Positions 17,620-25,358 of a DNA stretch of 64,000 nt are shown here, piece after piece. How positions within the stretch are numbered: the stretch's first letter is position 1; each line of letters opens with the position of its first letter. Below the pieces are notes generated by a model, which worked only from the letters and a program-made list of their open reading frames with translations, was not told where the DNA came from and made no database searches. Location of the stretch: assembly GCF_900101075.1 (NCBI RefSeq), contig NZ_FNFY01000002.1:62001-126000 (forward strand). Reading direction: 5' to 3'. The DNA comes from Lacicoccus qingdaonensis (GTDB taxonomy: Bacteria; Bacillota; Bacilli; Staphylococcales; Salinicoccaceae). The position numbers and the translations under genes are program-made.

Positions 17620-18484
17620 AGTATACATTCCTTTCTACAAACAGGAACTGAAGCGCAAGCAATACTACGAATATGACCAGTGTAATGACGGAACTCGCCG
17701 CTGATACACCTGTATTGAACAAGTCGAAAGCTTCCTGATATGAATGATATATTAAGTTGCTGCTTAAATAGTTTGGTCCGCCCTGTGTCACGACACGGAT
17801 CGGTGTGAAAACATACTGCAGACCCTGGACAATCGTCATAATCAGTATATAAAATCCAGTGGCTGAGCTCATCGGTATGATAATGTCAGTGAAGATTCTG
17901 AACTTTGATATTTTATCCAGCTTTGCCGCCTCTATGATTTCATTCGGTATGCCGACGATGCCGGAGTAAAGAACGATAAAGTTATAGCCGAATACCTTCC
18001 ATGCGACAATGAGACTCAGAACGACGATGACCGTCCCTTCTGTCACTGTCCAGTTCGGTATCGACAGCCCCACCCATCCAAGCACTGTAGCAACAGGTCC
18101 GGAAACAGGATTTAAAATCCACAGAAATAACATTGAGCCGACGACCAGTGATATGACTGAAGGCGTGAAAATAGCAGCTTTATAAATCGGTTTCCACCTG
18201 TCGATCAGGTGAGAGATGATATATGCGAAAATATAAGTGACCACTGTATTCAGCAGTACGAATAGAATGATGTACTGAAAGGTCTGAAAAATGATTTTCC
18301 TGAACGTTTCACTTTGAAAAAGTTCCGTGTAGTTATCAAAACCTACAAATGTTTTCGTAGGAGAAATCATATTCCAGTCAAAAAAACTTAAATAGATAGT
18401 ATAAATTAACGGGCCGATTGTAAATATCGCCAGTAATATCAATGCCGGTGCTAACAATAAGTAGTTAGTATATTTTTTACCCAA
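17609..18484 (-). CDS. ugpA: ABC transporter permease, UgpA/MalF type
   Basis: A 291-residue permease with six helices; the N terminus (NYLLLAPALILLAIFTIGPL) and the EAA loop EAAKLDKISKFRIFTDIIIP are typical of the sugar and glycerol-3-phosphate family. The likely start is a TTG at 18484 with only a weak site (GAAAG close by), so it may be translated at lower level than the binding protein. An intercistronic hairpin separates it from the binding-protein gene. Confidence 0.87.
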   Translation of the reverse strand: MGKKYTNYLLLAPALILLAIFTIGPLIYTIYLSFFDWNMISPTKTFVGFDNYTELFQSETFRKIIFQTFQYIILFVLLNTVVTYIFAYIISHLIDRWKPIYKAAIFTPSVISLVVGSMLFLWILNPVSGPVATVLGWVGLSIPNWTVTEGTVIVVLSLIVAWKVFGYNFIVLYSGIVGIPNEIIEAAKLDKISKFRIFTDIIIPMSSATGFYILIMTIVQGLQYVFTPIRVVTQGGPNYLSSNLIYHSYQEAFDLFNTGVSAASSVITLVIFVVLLALQFLFVERNVYYEN

Positions 18485-18510
18485 CTTTCACACTCGCTTT
18501 CAAAAGAATG

Positions 18511-18539
18511 ACAGAAGGCCGAAAATTCCGGCCTTCTGT
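18511..18539 (-). terminator. Intercistronic hairpin between binding-protein and permease genes
   Basis: A perfect 11-bp stem, ACAGAAGGCCG / CGGCCTTCTGT, with a 7-base loop and only a weak T tract, inside the operon. It probably attenuates or stabilises, giving more binding protein than permease. Confidence 0.65.
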
Positions 18540-18546
18540 ATGAAGG

Positions 18547-19857
18547 TTAATCAAGCAATTGATTAATCTCGTCTTCAGTGTTCGTTACAGTCTCTTCAAC
18601 GTCCACATCGCTGCCGAGTATTACATCTCTCATATCAAGCAGCTTCTGTTCCGCTTCAAGTCCTGCATCTCCAGGGAATGATGCCCATGGTACGACAGAA
18701 TCCATCTGATCGATAGCCGGCTGCATCATTTCATTTTCCTCAAGGAAATCCTGAAGTCCGTCCGGGTTGTCTGCTACACCTTCACGAGGCGGTACATATC
18801 CGGTACCTTTCGTCCACTCGCTGATACCTTCAACACTGTATAAATAGCGCATGAATTCCCATGCTGCTGACTGCTGGTCTTCTTCCTCCGCAGTAATTGC
18901 AAGCATTGCACCACCTGCAGGCAGACGTCTCTCTTCACCTTCCCAGCCTGGGGATTCTATCGCACTTATGTTGAATTCAGAGTTGCTTTGAACATTATTT
19001 CGTTGTGCTATCGTTGTAAACAGCATGCCGACATTGCCATCGATGAAACTCTGAATACCCTGGTCCCATCCGATGTGTAAAGCTGATTCATCTTCAATGA
19101 CCAGATCCTGATAATATTCGAACACTTCGATACCTTCTTCTGAAGCAAATGCCGCCTGACCGTCTTCTATGAAGTTCGCACCGTTGCTTTCAACCATCGC
19201 CTGCTGGCCCCAAGTATCTGCAGGCTCCTGGATATAGATGCCGTAATTGTCCGTCTCATCTTTAATTGCCTTTGCGTATTCTCTCACTTCTTCCCATGTT
19301 TCAGGGCCTGCCGGATCAAGACCCGCTTCTTCAAGCACGTCTTCGTTCAAATAAAGAACTGGCGTACTCAGTGAATATGGTACACCAACCTGGCTGCCTT
19401 CCGAGTTCACAGCAAGATCGAGTATGTTCGGTAAAAAGTTTTCTTCAAGAAAATCCGCATCTTCTTCGTGATGCTGTTCAATCACTTCCTGAGGTTCCAT
19501 GTAATGGAAGTTTTCAGAGAAATAGTCCAAAAATGCCCATCCGACCTGTACGACTGCCGGTGAATTTCCTGCTGCAACATCCGCCTGCAGGTTTGACATC
19601 AGTCCTGCATACATATCGGGGTTATACCGCGCAACAACTTCAACCGTATCGCTCTGTGCGTTGAAATCCTCGACCAGCTTGTCCACTGATTCGCCGCCCT
19701 GCGTTTCTGCGTTGACATGCCAGTATTCTATCTGTGTCTTTTCACCAGAAGCTTCACCTTCATCACTGCCTTCTTCAGATGAACCTTCGGCACCGCCGCA
19801 TGCTGCAAGCACCACCGTGATCAGGGTGAGTATCATCATCAAATATATCTTCTTCAT
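18547..19857 (-). CDS. ugpB: Extracellular solute-binding lipoprotein, UgpB type
   Basis: A 436-residue family 1 solute-binding protein. The N terminus MKKIYLMMILTLITVVLAAC is a lipoprotein signal with lipobox LAAC, followed by a low-complexity acidic linker (SSEEGSDEGEASGE). The mature part has the periplasmic-binding fold with IQSFIDGNVGMLFTT and WEFMRYLYSVEGISEW. It captures the ligand outside the membrane for the permeases that follow. The ribosome site GGAGG lies in the last codons of the HAD gene. The ligand is inferred to be sn-glycerol-3-phosphate or a glycerophosphodiester from GlpP control. Confidence 0.88.
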   Translation of the reverse strand: MKKIYLMMILTLITVVLAACGGAEGSSEEGSDEGEASGEKTQIEYWHVNAETQGGESVDKLVEDFNAQSDTVEVVARYNPDMYAGLMSNLQADVAAGNSPAVVQVGWAFLDYFSENFHYMEPQEVIEQHHEEDADFLEENFLPNILDLAVNSEGSQVGVPYSLSTPVLYLNEDVLEEAGLDPAGPETWEEVREYAKAIKDETDNYGIYIQEPADTWGQQAMVESNGANFIEDGQAAFASEEGIEVFEYYQDLVIEDESALHIGWDQGIQSFIDGNVGMLFTTIAQRNNVQSNSEFNISAIESPGWEGEERRLPAGGAMLAITAEEEDQQSAAWEFMRYLYSVEGISEWTKGTGYVPPREGVADNPDGLQDFLEENEMMQPAIDQMDSVVPWASFPGDAGLEAEQKLLDMRDVILGSDVDVEETVTNTEDEINQLLD

Positions 19858-19860
19858 TAT

Positions 19861-20538
19861 TTAAGCCTCCACAAAATTTTTATATAAATATTCGTTCAGT
19901 TCTTCCAGACTGAAAACCGTCACATCGTTCAGAGCATTCGTATTGTAATGGTTGATATAAATCGTCTTTAATCCGAGTGCCTTCGATGAATCGATATCGT
20001 TCGTCAGATTATCGCCGATTTTGTAAATGTTGTGATCAGGATATATTTTCCTGATTTCACTGATATGACTTTCCATATTGAACGGTTTTTTAGCATCGTA
20101 AATATGATGGTCAAATATATTGTTCAAATCCAGATACTCGATGAAAGGTGTTGCACTCTCCTCAGGTGAGTTGGTCATCAGAACCATTGGATTTTTCAGC
20201 TGTTTAATTGTATGGATCAGCTTGTCATCCACTTCAATCATTTTTTCTTCTACCATCTTCTCCCTGATTTTCAGAAAGACATCAAATTGATAATCGATGG
20301 CAATGTCCTGTTTCGATGAAATGAATCTGACAATCTGCCAGACATCTCCGAGGGGCATATCATCCTTATGAAAATGTTCCAATTCTTCAGATGAGAACTC
20401 TTCCATTATTGAACGATAGTCGTTTTTCATTTTCTGCTGTATACCGACTTCATCTGTCAGCATCTCTATGTATTCGCCGACAAAATTATCAGTGTGATAA
20501 AGTGTACCGTCCATATCAAAAATCAATACATCATTCAC
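19861..20538 (-). CDS. HAD-family hydrolase, first gene of the ugp-like operon
   Basis: A 225-residue haloacid dehalogenase-like phosphatase. Motif I DMDGT (residues 8-12), motif II MTNS, the Lys of motif III (DAKKPF) and motif IV GDNLTND are all in place; the helical cap follows motif I. The start is GTG 20538 with GGAGG 8 bases upstream. Being the first gene after the GlpP-type leader and 3 bases ahead of the binding-protein gene, it may dephosphorylate imported glycerol-3-phosphate or a related metabolite; this is inference, as HAD sequences do not reveal substrates. Confidence 0.85.
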   Translation of the reverse strand: MNDVLIFDMDGTLYHTDNFVGEYIEMLTDEVGIQQKMKNDYRSIMEEFSSEELEHFHKDDMPLGDVWQIVRFISSKQDIAIDYQFDVFLKIREKMVEEKMIEVDDKLIHTIKQLKNPMVLMTNSPEESATPFIEYLDLNNIFDHHIYDAKKPFNMESHISEIRKIYPDHNIYKIGDNLTNDIDSSKALGLKTIYINHYNTNALNDVTVFSLEELNEYLYKNFVEA

Positions 20539-20607
20539 CGCAATAATCCTCCAGTAAGATATTAAAGTGCAGTGCTCTATAAAATAATCCTCCTTTCTTC
20601 AAAATAA

Positions 20608-20646
20608 AGAGACCGGTATTGGCAGCATTAACCAATACCGGTCTCT
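20608..20646 (-). promoter_or_regulatory. Leader terminator, probable GlpP antitermination target
   Basis: A perfect 15-bp inverted repeat, AGAGACCGGTATTGG / CCAATACCGGTCTCT, with a 9-base loop and, in the minus direction, TTTATTTT. It lies 70 bases before the HAD start, in the leader of the ugp-like operon and directly downstream of glpP. In Bacillus, GlpP with glycerol-3-phosphate allows readthrough of such a leader terminator of glpD; the same mechanism is inferred here. Confidence 0.78.
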
Positions 20647-20675
20647 CTAGCGCACCGTTTCCTATTCACTTTTCA

Positions 20676-20702
20676 ATTATAACTATATCAGCGGTTTGTA
20701 AA
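20676..20702 (-). promoter_or_regulatory. Promoter of the ugp-like operon leader
   Basis: On the minus strand TTTACA, 15 bases, TATAAT, between the glpP stop and the leader terminator. The spacing is short but the boxes are good, so the operon appears to have its own start in addition to readthrough from glpP. Confidence 0.5.
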
Positions 20703-20717
20703 TTTACGGTTAATTTA

Positions 20718-21287
20718 TTATAAATCATTGTTAAAGTATTGTTTCCATATCTCAACATTTGAAGTGGAAACCAATGAAGCACCGTCCGACACCGCTTCGT
20801 TAAAAACTTTCATATCATCGACCAGACCACCGGCGATAATATCGATATCATGTTCCTTCTTTATCTCCGGAATCAGATAAGAGGTGATGGCCGGCATGAT
20901 TTCAAGGTAATCAGGCTGCTGTCTCTTCAGTCCATCAAGCACCATTTCCTTCATTCTGTTATCAACGACGAATGATCTCTGTACCACTTTCAAGCCAACA
21001 TTTTTCGCCTTTTTTATATAACCGGCTTTTGTCGTGACTATGCCGTCCGCGCCTACATTGTTTCTGATGAATTTAAAAGCATAGTCATCCACTTTCAGGC
21101 TTTCAATCTTTTCTATGTGGATATAGCATTCAATCCCCTCTTCTTTCAACTGGTCTACAATCATTTTGATATTGCTGATATTGCCGAAAAGAACGAAAAC
21201 ACATGCCAGTTTATCCTTGTACTTCACTGCCTTATCCAACTGCTTGAAATTTGCCACTGCACCGATCATCTTACTTTGCTGGTTCAT
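20718..21287 (-). CDS. glpP: Glycerol-3-phosphate-responsive antiterminator
   Basis: A 189-residue protein with the complete GlpP fold: GAVANFKQLDKAVK at the start, CVFVLFGNISNIKMIVDQLK, GADGIVTTKAGYIKKAK, VVQRSFVVDN, PDYLEIMPA, IIAGGLVDD and STSN near the end. GlpP proteins bind glycerol-3-phosphate and leader RNA and prevent termination. I choose ATG 21287, with AGGAG 7 bases upstream, over a GTG two codons earlier. Normally glpP sits beside glpF-glpK-glpD; here its only neighbour is a ugp-like import operon with a strong leader terminator, which is presumably its target. Confidence 0.9.
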   Translation of the reverse strand: MNQQSKMIGAVANFKQLDKAVKYKDKLACVFVLFGNISNIKMIVDQLKEEGIECYIHIEKIESLKVDDYAFKFIRNNVGADGIVTTKAGYIKKAKNVGLKVVQRSFVVDNRMKEMVLDGLKRQQPDYLEIMPAITSYLIPEIKKEHDIDIIAGGLVDDMKVFNEAVSDGASLVSTSNVEIWKQYFNNDL

Positions 21288-21439
21288 ATGCACGCTCCTA
21301 ATTTTTTATAGTATGTATATTCTATCATCCGGCATAGGCTTTAACATTAAATATTTCATATGAGGAGATCATCTTTTTATTACGAATCCCGTAATAGTTC
21401 TTTATGTCTTTCATGCCTTATGGTATTATTACATTAATG

Positions 21440-21459
21440 ATATCTGAAAATTTAGATAT
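21440..21459. promoter_or_regulatory. Inverted repeat in the glpP-ggt intergenic region
   Basis: ATATCT-8-AGATAT lies in the divergent space between glpP and ggt, about 115 bases before ggt. It could be an operator for ggt; no regulator is identified. Confidence 0.3.
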
Positions 21460-21574
21460 TGTTTGTGCCGGACGTAACCAGCTTTAAAGACGACGCAGAA
21501 ATATTGAATTAGACGGAACTTCCAGTATTTAAGACTCGAGTACACATTAAACTACTATAAGGGGGGCATGTACT

Positions 21575-23344
21575 ATGAAATCTTTGCTCAGACGTATTAG
21601 CATAATGTTTGGTGTTTTATTGTTGACGGTTGTCACTTTGTCACAAGGCTTGTACGCAGCGTCGTTTGAACCGGATTATGGCACAGAGAACAATATCGCT
21701 ACAGCAAATGATGGGATGGTGGTTTCCGCCCACCCGCTCGCGTCGGAAGTCGGACTCGATATATTGAATGAAGGGGGTAATGCAGTGGATGCTGCGATTG
21801 CCATGCAGTACGCGCTGACAGTGACCGAACCGATGATGTCAGGCATCGGGGGCGGCGGCTTCATGATGGTATATGATGCAAACACAGAAGAAACGACGAT
21901 CATCAACAGCAGGGAGCGCGCACCTGCCGGCGCCGAACCGGATATGTTTTTAAAGGATGACGGTGAAGCGATGGAATTTGAGGACCGCGTCATTCACGGC
22001 AACTCGGTCGGTGTTCCGGGGACACCGGCAGGCCTTCAGACCAGTCATGATATGTGGGGTACAATCGCAATGCCTGAGCTGATTGCTCCGGCTATCGCAC
22101 TTGCAGAAGAAGGTTTCCCGATAGACGACTTCATGGCCTATCAGATCGAAGAAAATGCAGAAAAACTCGAAAGAAGCGCAGCAAGTGAAGTCTTCTTCAA
22201 TGACGGTGCACCGCTTTCTGAAGGGGATATGCTCGTCCAGGAAGACCTTGCAAATACATTAAGTTTGATCAGTGAGAACGGCACGGATTATTTCTATAAT
22301 GGTGAAATTGCCGATGCCCTCGCAAATACTGTTCAGGAGTTTGACGGCACGATGACGAAGGAGGATATGCAAGGGTATGATGTGACAGTAGACGAACCGG
22401 TCTGGGGCCAGTATAAAGATTACGATATCGCAACGATGCCGCCGCCGAGTTCGGGCGGAATATTCCTCCTTCAGATGCTCGGCATTCTGGATGGCTTCGA
22501 CTTATCACAATATGATATCCAGTCTGTTGAGAAATACCACCTCTATGCAGAAACGATGCATCTCGCATATGCGGACAGGGCAGAATACGCAGGTGACCCT
22601 GAATTCGTCGACGTGCCGATAGAAGGACTCCTTCACCCGGACTATCTTGATGAAAGACGCGATCTGATCAGTCTCGATTCCGTCATCGGAGAACCGGAAG
22701 CGGGAGATGTCACGCCTTACCAGGAAGGTTTTGAAAGAAAAGGTGCCGTAGAGCAGCCGGGCGACAAAGTCGACGGCCAGACGACACACTACTCCGTCAT
22801 TGACCAGTACGTCAACGTGGTATCATACACTACGACGATCGAGCAGGTATTCGGTTCAGGCATCATGGTTCCGGAATATGGATTTATGCTCAACAACGAA
22901 CTGACGGACTTTGATGCAGAACCCGGCGGTGCGAACGAAGTCCAGCCAAATAAACGCCCGCTCAGCAGCATGACGCCGACCATCGTCTTCAATGACGGAC
23001 AGCCGGTATTGACCGTCGGCTCACCGGGCGGACAGACGATCATCACATCCGTACTCCAGACGATTTTGAACACGTATGAATATGATCTGCCCCTTGAAGA
23101 CGCATTGAACGAACCGAGAATATTCACAAACGGACCTGACAACTATTCATATGAAGAAGGCATTTCTGAAGATATTATTTCAGAACTCAACGACATGGGT
23201 CACGGATTTACGGAAGAACCTGCACCGATCGGTAACGTGAACAGTATCATGTACAATCAGGAAGACGGCACCTACACAGGCGCAACCGATGAAAACAGAA
23301 ATGGTGCAGCTTTCGGGTTTGAGATAGAACCGGTCGAGCAGTAA
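21575..23344 (+). CDS. ggt: Gamma-glutamyltransferase (secreted)
   Basis: A 589-residue enzyme of the N-terminal nucleophile family that cleaves and transfers gamma-glutamyl groups from glutathione and other gamma-glutamyl peptides. A Sec signal peptide covers residues 1-28 (ending in LYAAS). The autoprocessing site is the first Thr of TTHYSV, Thr403, which becomes the N terminus of the small subunit; the substrate-binding segments LSSMTPT and GSPGGQTIITS follow. The large-subunit motif SGIGGGGFMMVYD is present. AAGGGGGG precedes the ATG. It stands alone, with a terminator directly after. Confidence 0.93.
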   Translation: MKSLLRRISIMFGVLLLTVVTLSQGLYAASFEPDYGTENNIATANDGMVVSAHPLASEVGLDILNEGGNAVDAAIAMQYALTVTEPMMSGIGGGGFMMVYDANTEETTIINSRERAPAGAEPDMFLKDDGEAMEFEDRVIHGNSVGVPGTPAGLQTSHDMWGTIAMPELIAPAIALAEEGFPIDDFMAYQIEENAEKLERSAASEVFFNDGAPLSEGDMLVQEDLANTLSLISENGTDYFYNGEIADALANTVQEFDGTMTKEDMQGYDVTVDEPVWGQYKDYDIATMPPPSSGGIFLLQMLGILDGFDLSQYDIQSVEKYHLYAETMHLAYADRAEYAGDPEFVDVPIEGLLHPDYLDERRDLISLDSVIGEPEAGDVTPYQEGFERKGAVEQPGDKVDGQTTHYSVIDQYVNVVSYTTTIEQVFGSGIMVPEYGFMLNNELTDFDAEPGGANEVQPNKRPLSSMTPTIVFNDGQPVLTVGSPGGQTIITSVLQTILNTYEYDLPLEDALNEPRIFTNGPDNYSYEEGISEDIISELNDMGHGFTEEPAPIGNVNSIMYNQEDGTYTGATDENRNGAAFGFEIEPVEQ

Positions 23345-23350
23345 AATAAA

Positions 23351-23375
23351 GACCACCCTGATGGGTGGTCTTATT
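23351..23375 (+). terminator. Terminator of ggt
   Basis: An 8-bp stem, GACCACCC / GGGTGGTC, with a 4-base loop and TTATTT, 6 bases after the ggt stop. Confidence 0.8.
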
Positions 23376-23441
23376 TGATTCTGATGTGTTAAATTGATAG
23401 TAATAAGAATTACAGATGTCTTTGAAGAGAGGGATTTACTT

Positions 23442-23564
23442 TTGGAACCTGAAAAGAAGCAGAAGAAAAACCTGAACAGGAGCGGCATAATTGATGCATC
23501 CATTGAACTCATATTTGTAGCGGTCAGGTTAGTCGGGCAGTTCATCAGGAATATTTTGAATTAG
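23442..23564 (+). CDS. Small basic/hydrophobic protein (40 residues)
   Basis: A 40-codon frame starting at TTG, with GAGAGGGA upstream. The product begins with a charged stretch (MEPEKKQKKNLNRSG) and continues as an amphipathic or membrane-binding helix (IDASIELIFVAVRLVGQFIR, then NILN). It lies between the ggt terminator and a strong bidirectional terminator, the expected place for a real short transcript. I do not recognise the family. It could be a membrane-associated small protein; chance cannot be excluded. Confidence 0.4.
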   Translation: MEPEKKQKKNLNRSGIIDASIELIFVAVRLVGQFIRNILN

Positions 23565-23612
23565 ATTGCCGGTCTGTGGATGGAATTATTTGCATGAAAT
23601 GCCTAAAAAGTA

Positions 23613-23639
23613 AAAAGAGGCTGCAAAGCAGCCTCTTTT
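23613..23639. terminator. Bidirectional terminator
   Basis: A perfect 12-bp stem, AAAAGAGGCTGC / GCAGCCTCTTTT, with a 3-base loop, between convergent genes. Confidence 0.85.
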
Positions 23640-23640
23640 G

Positions 23641-24414
23641 TCATTCAAAATATGACAGCAGCACTTTACCCAGGTCATTCAGAAAATGCCTCGCTTCCAG
23701 GTTACTGTTCCATTCTGAAGACAGCACTGAAAACTTCACCGTCTTGTCCTTCGACTGGAAGACACCGATATCATGTTCAAGGTTGTTGATGGTGCCTGTC
23801 TTGTTGGATACCGTGATATGATCTTCATCTCCGCCGTCATTCAGTGCCCCGCCGACGCGGTCGTTGAACTGTGAATCCCGCATATGCTTCTGCATATCCT
23901 CCCGCACTTCCTGAGGTAGGAAATCATTTTCTTCGTAAACAAGATTGAGCGCCGTCATCATATCCTTTGCGGTCGCGATGTTATACATCTTCGATGTATC
24001 ACCCGACATGTCCATGAAATGGCGCTCCAGCGCCGAGTCATTGATGCCCCACTCTTTGAACCATTCAGCCAATTTATCGAAACCGACATAGTCCATCAGC
24101 ATATTGGACGCGGTATTATCCGACACAATCATCGCAAGCACGACGACATCTCTCACCGGCAGGACTTCCACATCATTCAGCGAATAAAGGACACCTGATC
24201 CATCCACTTTATCCTTCACAATCATGAGATCATTCCTGCCCGCTTCATGCGCCTTTTTCAACGCTGCCAGACAAAGCGGAATTTTGATGACACTCGCCGA
24301 ACGGTAGATTTTATTTTCCTGATACTGGATCACTTCATCCTCATGCTCGATGACGTAAGAGATATTCTTTGTAGACTGCTGACTTACCAGTTGTTCGATT
24401 ACTTCTTCAATCAT
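23641..24414 (-). CDS. Beta-lactamase-fold serine hydrolase, cytoplasmic
   Basis: A 257-residue protein of the class A beta-lactamase/serine hydrolase fold. The active-site motifs SVIK (Ser41-Lys44), SDN (98-100) and KTG (205-207) are all present. It has no signal peptide, and the omega-loop region (residues 128-146) lacks the ExxLN motif with Glu166 needed for deacylation by true class A enzymes. It is therefore more likely a peptidase, esterase or penicillin-binding relative than a resistance enzyme. AAGGGG precedes the ATG. Confidence 0.82.
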   Translation of the reverse strand: MIEEVIEQLVSQQSTKNISYVIEHEDEVIQYQENKIYRSASVIKIPLCLAALKKAHEAGRNDLMIVKDKVDGSGVLYSLNDVEVLPVRDVVVLAMIVSDNTASNMLMDYVGFDKLAEWFKEWGINDSALERHFMDMSGDTSKMYNIATAKDMMTALNLVYEENDFLPQEVREDMQKHMRDSQFNDRVGGALNDGGDEDHITVSNKTGTINNLEHDIGVFQSKDKTVKFSVLSSEWNSNLEARHFLNDLGKVLLSYFE

Positions 24415-24560
24415 ACTTCATCCCCTTAATAATTTTGTCTATTCTAGGATAAACTATCATTTATATATATTCATCTAATTCATTTTTTATAAAGCAGACT
24501 TCGGCCGGTAGTATACTATTTACAATCAATATGAATCTTCATGCAAACTTAAAGTTCTCA

Positions 24561-25259
24561 CTATATCAAATCCACCGTATATTTATATTCATCATCAGCC
24601 ATAAGACTGCTGGTGAACTCAATCACCCGGTCATTTGCGCAGGCAAATCTCTCCAGGTTCATCGCAACTGTATCTTCCGGCTTTTCAAGCAGTGCGGCGT
24701 CTTTTTTATTCAGGGAAATTGGATTGAGTGTTTCAAATGCATGGTCGATTTTGACCGAATAATACTGTTCCAGCACTTGATACAATGACAGTTTTCCAAA
24801 GTTGAACTTGTCCAGATCCGGCGCGACGGTATAAGGTATAAAACTATATTCCAATAGTAAAGGCCGCCCGTCTGCCATCGTTAATCTCGAAAGTTTATAA
24901 ATCGGTGTATCGACTGCCAATCCCATTTTTTGTTGTATGTACATATCTGAATTCATGCGTGTCAAGTCCAGCAGTCTCGTCTCAGGATTCTCTACCCCTT
25001 CTGTAAACCTGGAGATTATTTCAGGCAGCCGTCCGTATTCAAACGGCAGTATGTAGGTGCCTTTCCCCTGCTTCCTTGCGATGATATTTAAGTCTTCGAG
25101 CGTATCCAGTGCCTGTCTGATCGTTATGCGGCTGACACCGAATTCTTCGCACAGTTTTCGTTCCGGCGGCAGTCTGTCTCCGCTCAGATATTTGCCGCTG
25201 TCAATCTGATGTCTGATTTCATTCGAAATTTTTGCATATAAATGCGCATCACTCTTCAC
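24561..25259 (-). CDS. GntR/HutC-family transcriptional regulator
   Basis: A 232-residue regulator with an N-terminal winged helix-turn-helix (residues 5-72: RLPPERKLCEEFGVSRITIR and QALDTLEDLNIIARKQGKGT) and a C-terminal UTRA effector domain (residues 90-230). The start appears to be the GTG at 25259. HutC-type regulators sense sugars, amino sugars or amino-acid breakdown products. The next gene on the same strand upstream is a peptide-type binding protein; joint control is plausible but not shown. Confidence 0.87.
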   Translation of the reverse strand: MKSDAHLYAKISNEIRHQIDSGKYLSGDRLPPERKLCEEFGVSRITIRQALDTLEDLNIIARKQGKGTYILPFEYGRLPEIISRFTEGVENPETRLLDLTRMNSDMYIQQKMGLAVDTPIYKLSRLTMADGRPLLLEYSFIPYTVAPDLDKFNFGKLSLYQVLEQYYSVKIDHAFETLNPISLNKKDAALLEKPEDTVAMNLERFACANDRVIEFTSSLMADDEYKYTVDLI

Positions 25260-25358
25260 ACCGACACCACCTGTACTTTTTAATTTATAATAAAACCCGC
25301 AGTCAGGTTTTAAAAATCCTCGGCTGCGGATTGCTATTATAATGAAATTTTCACTGTA

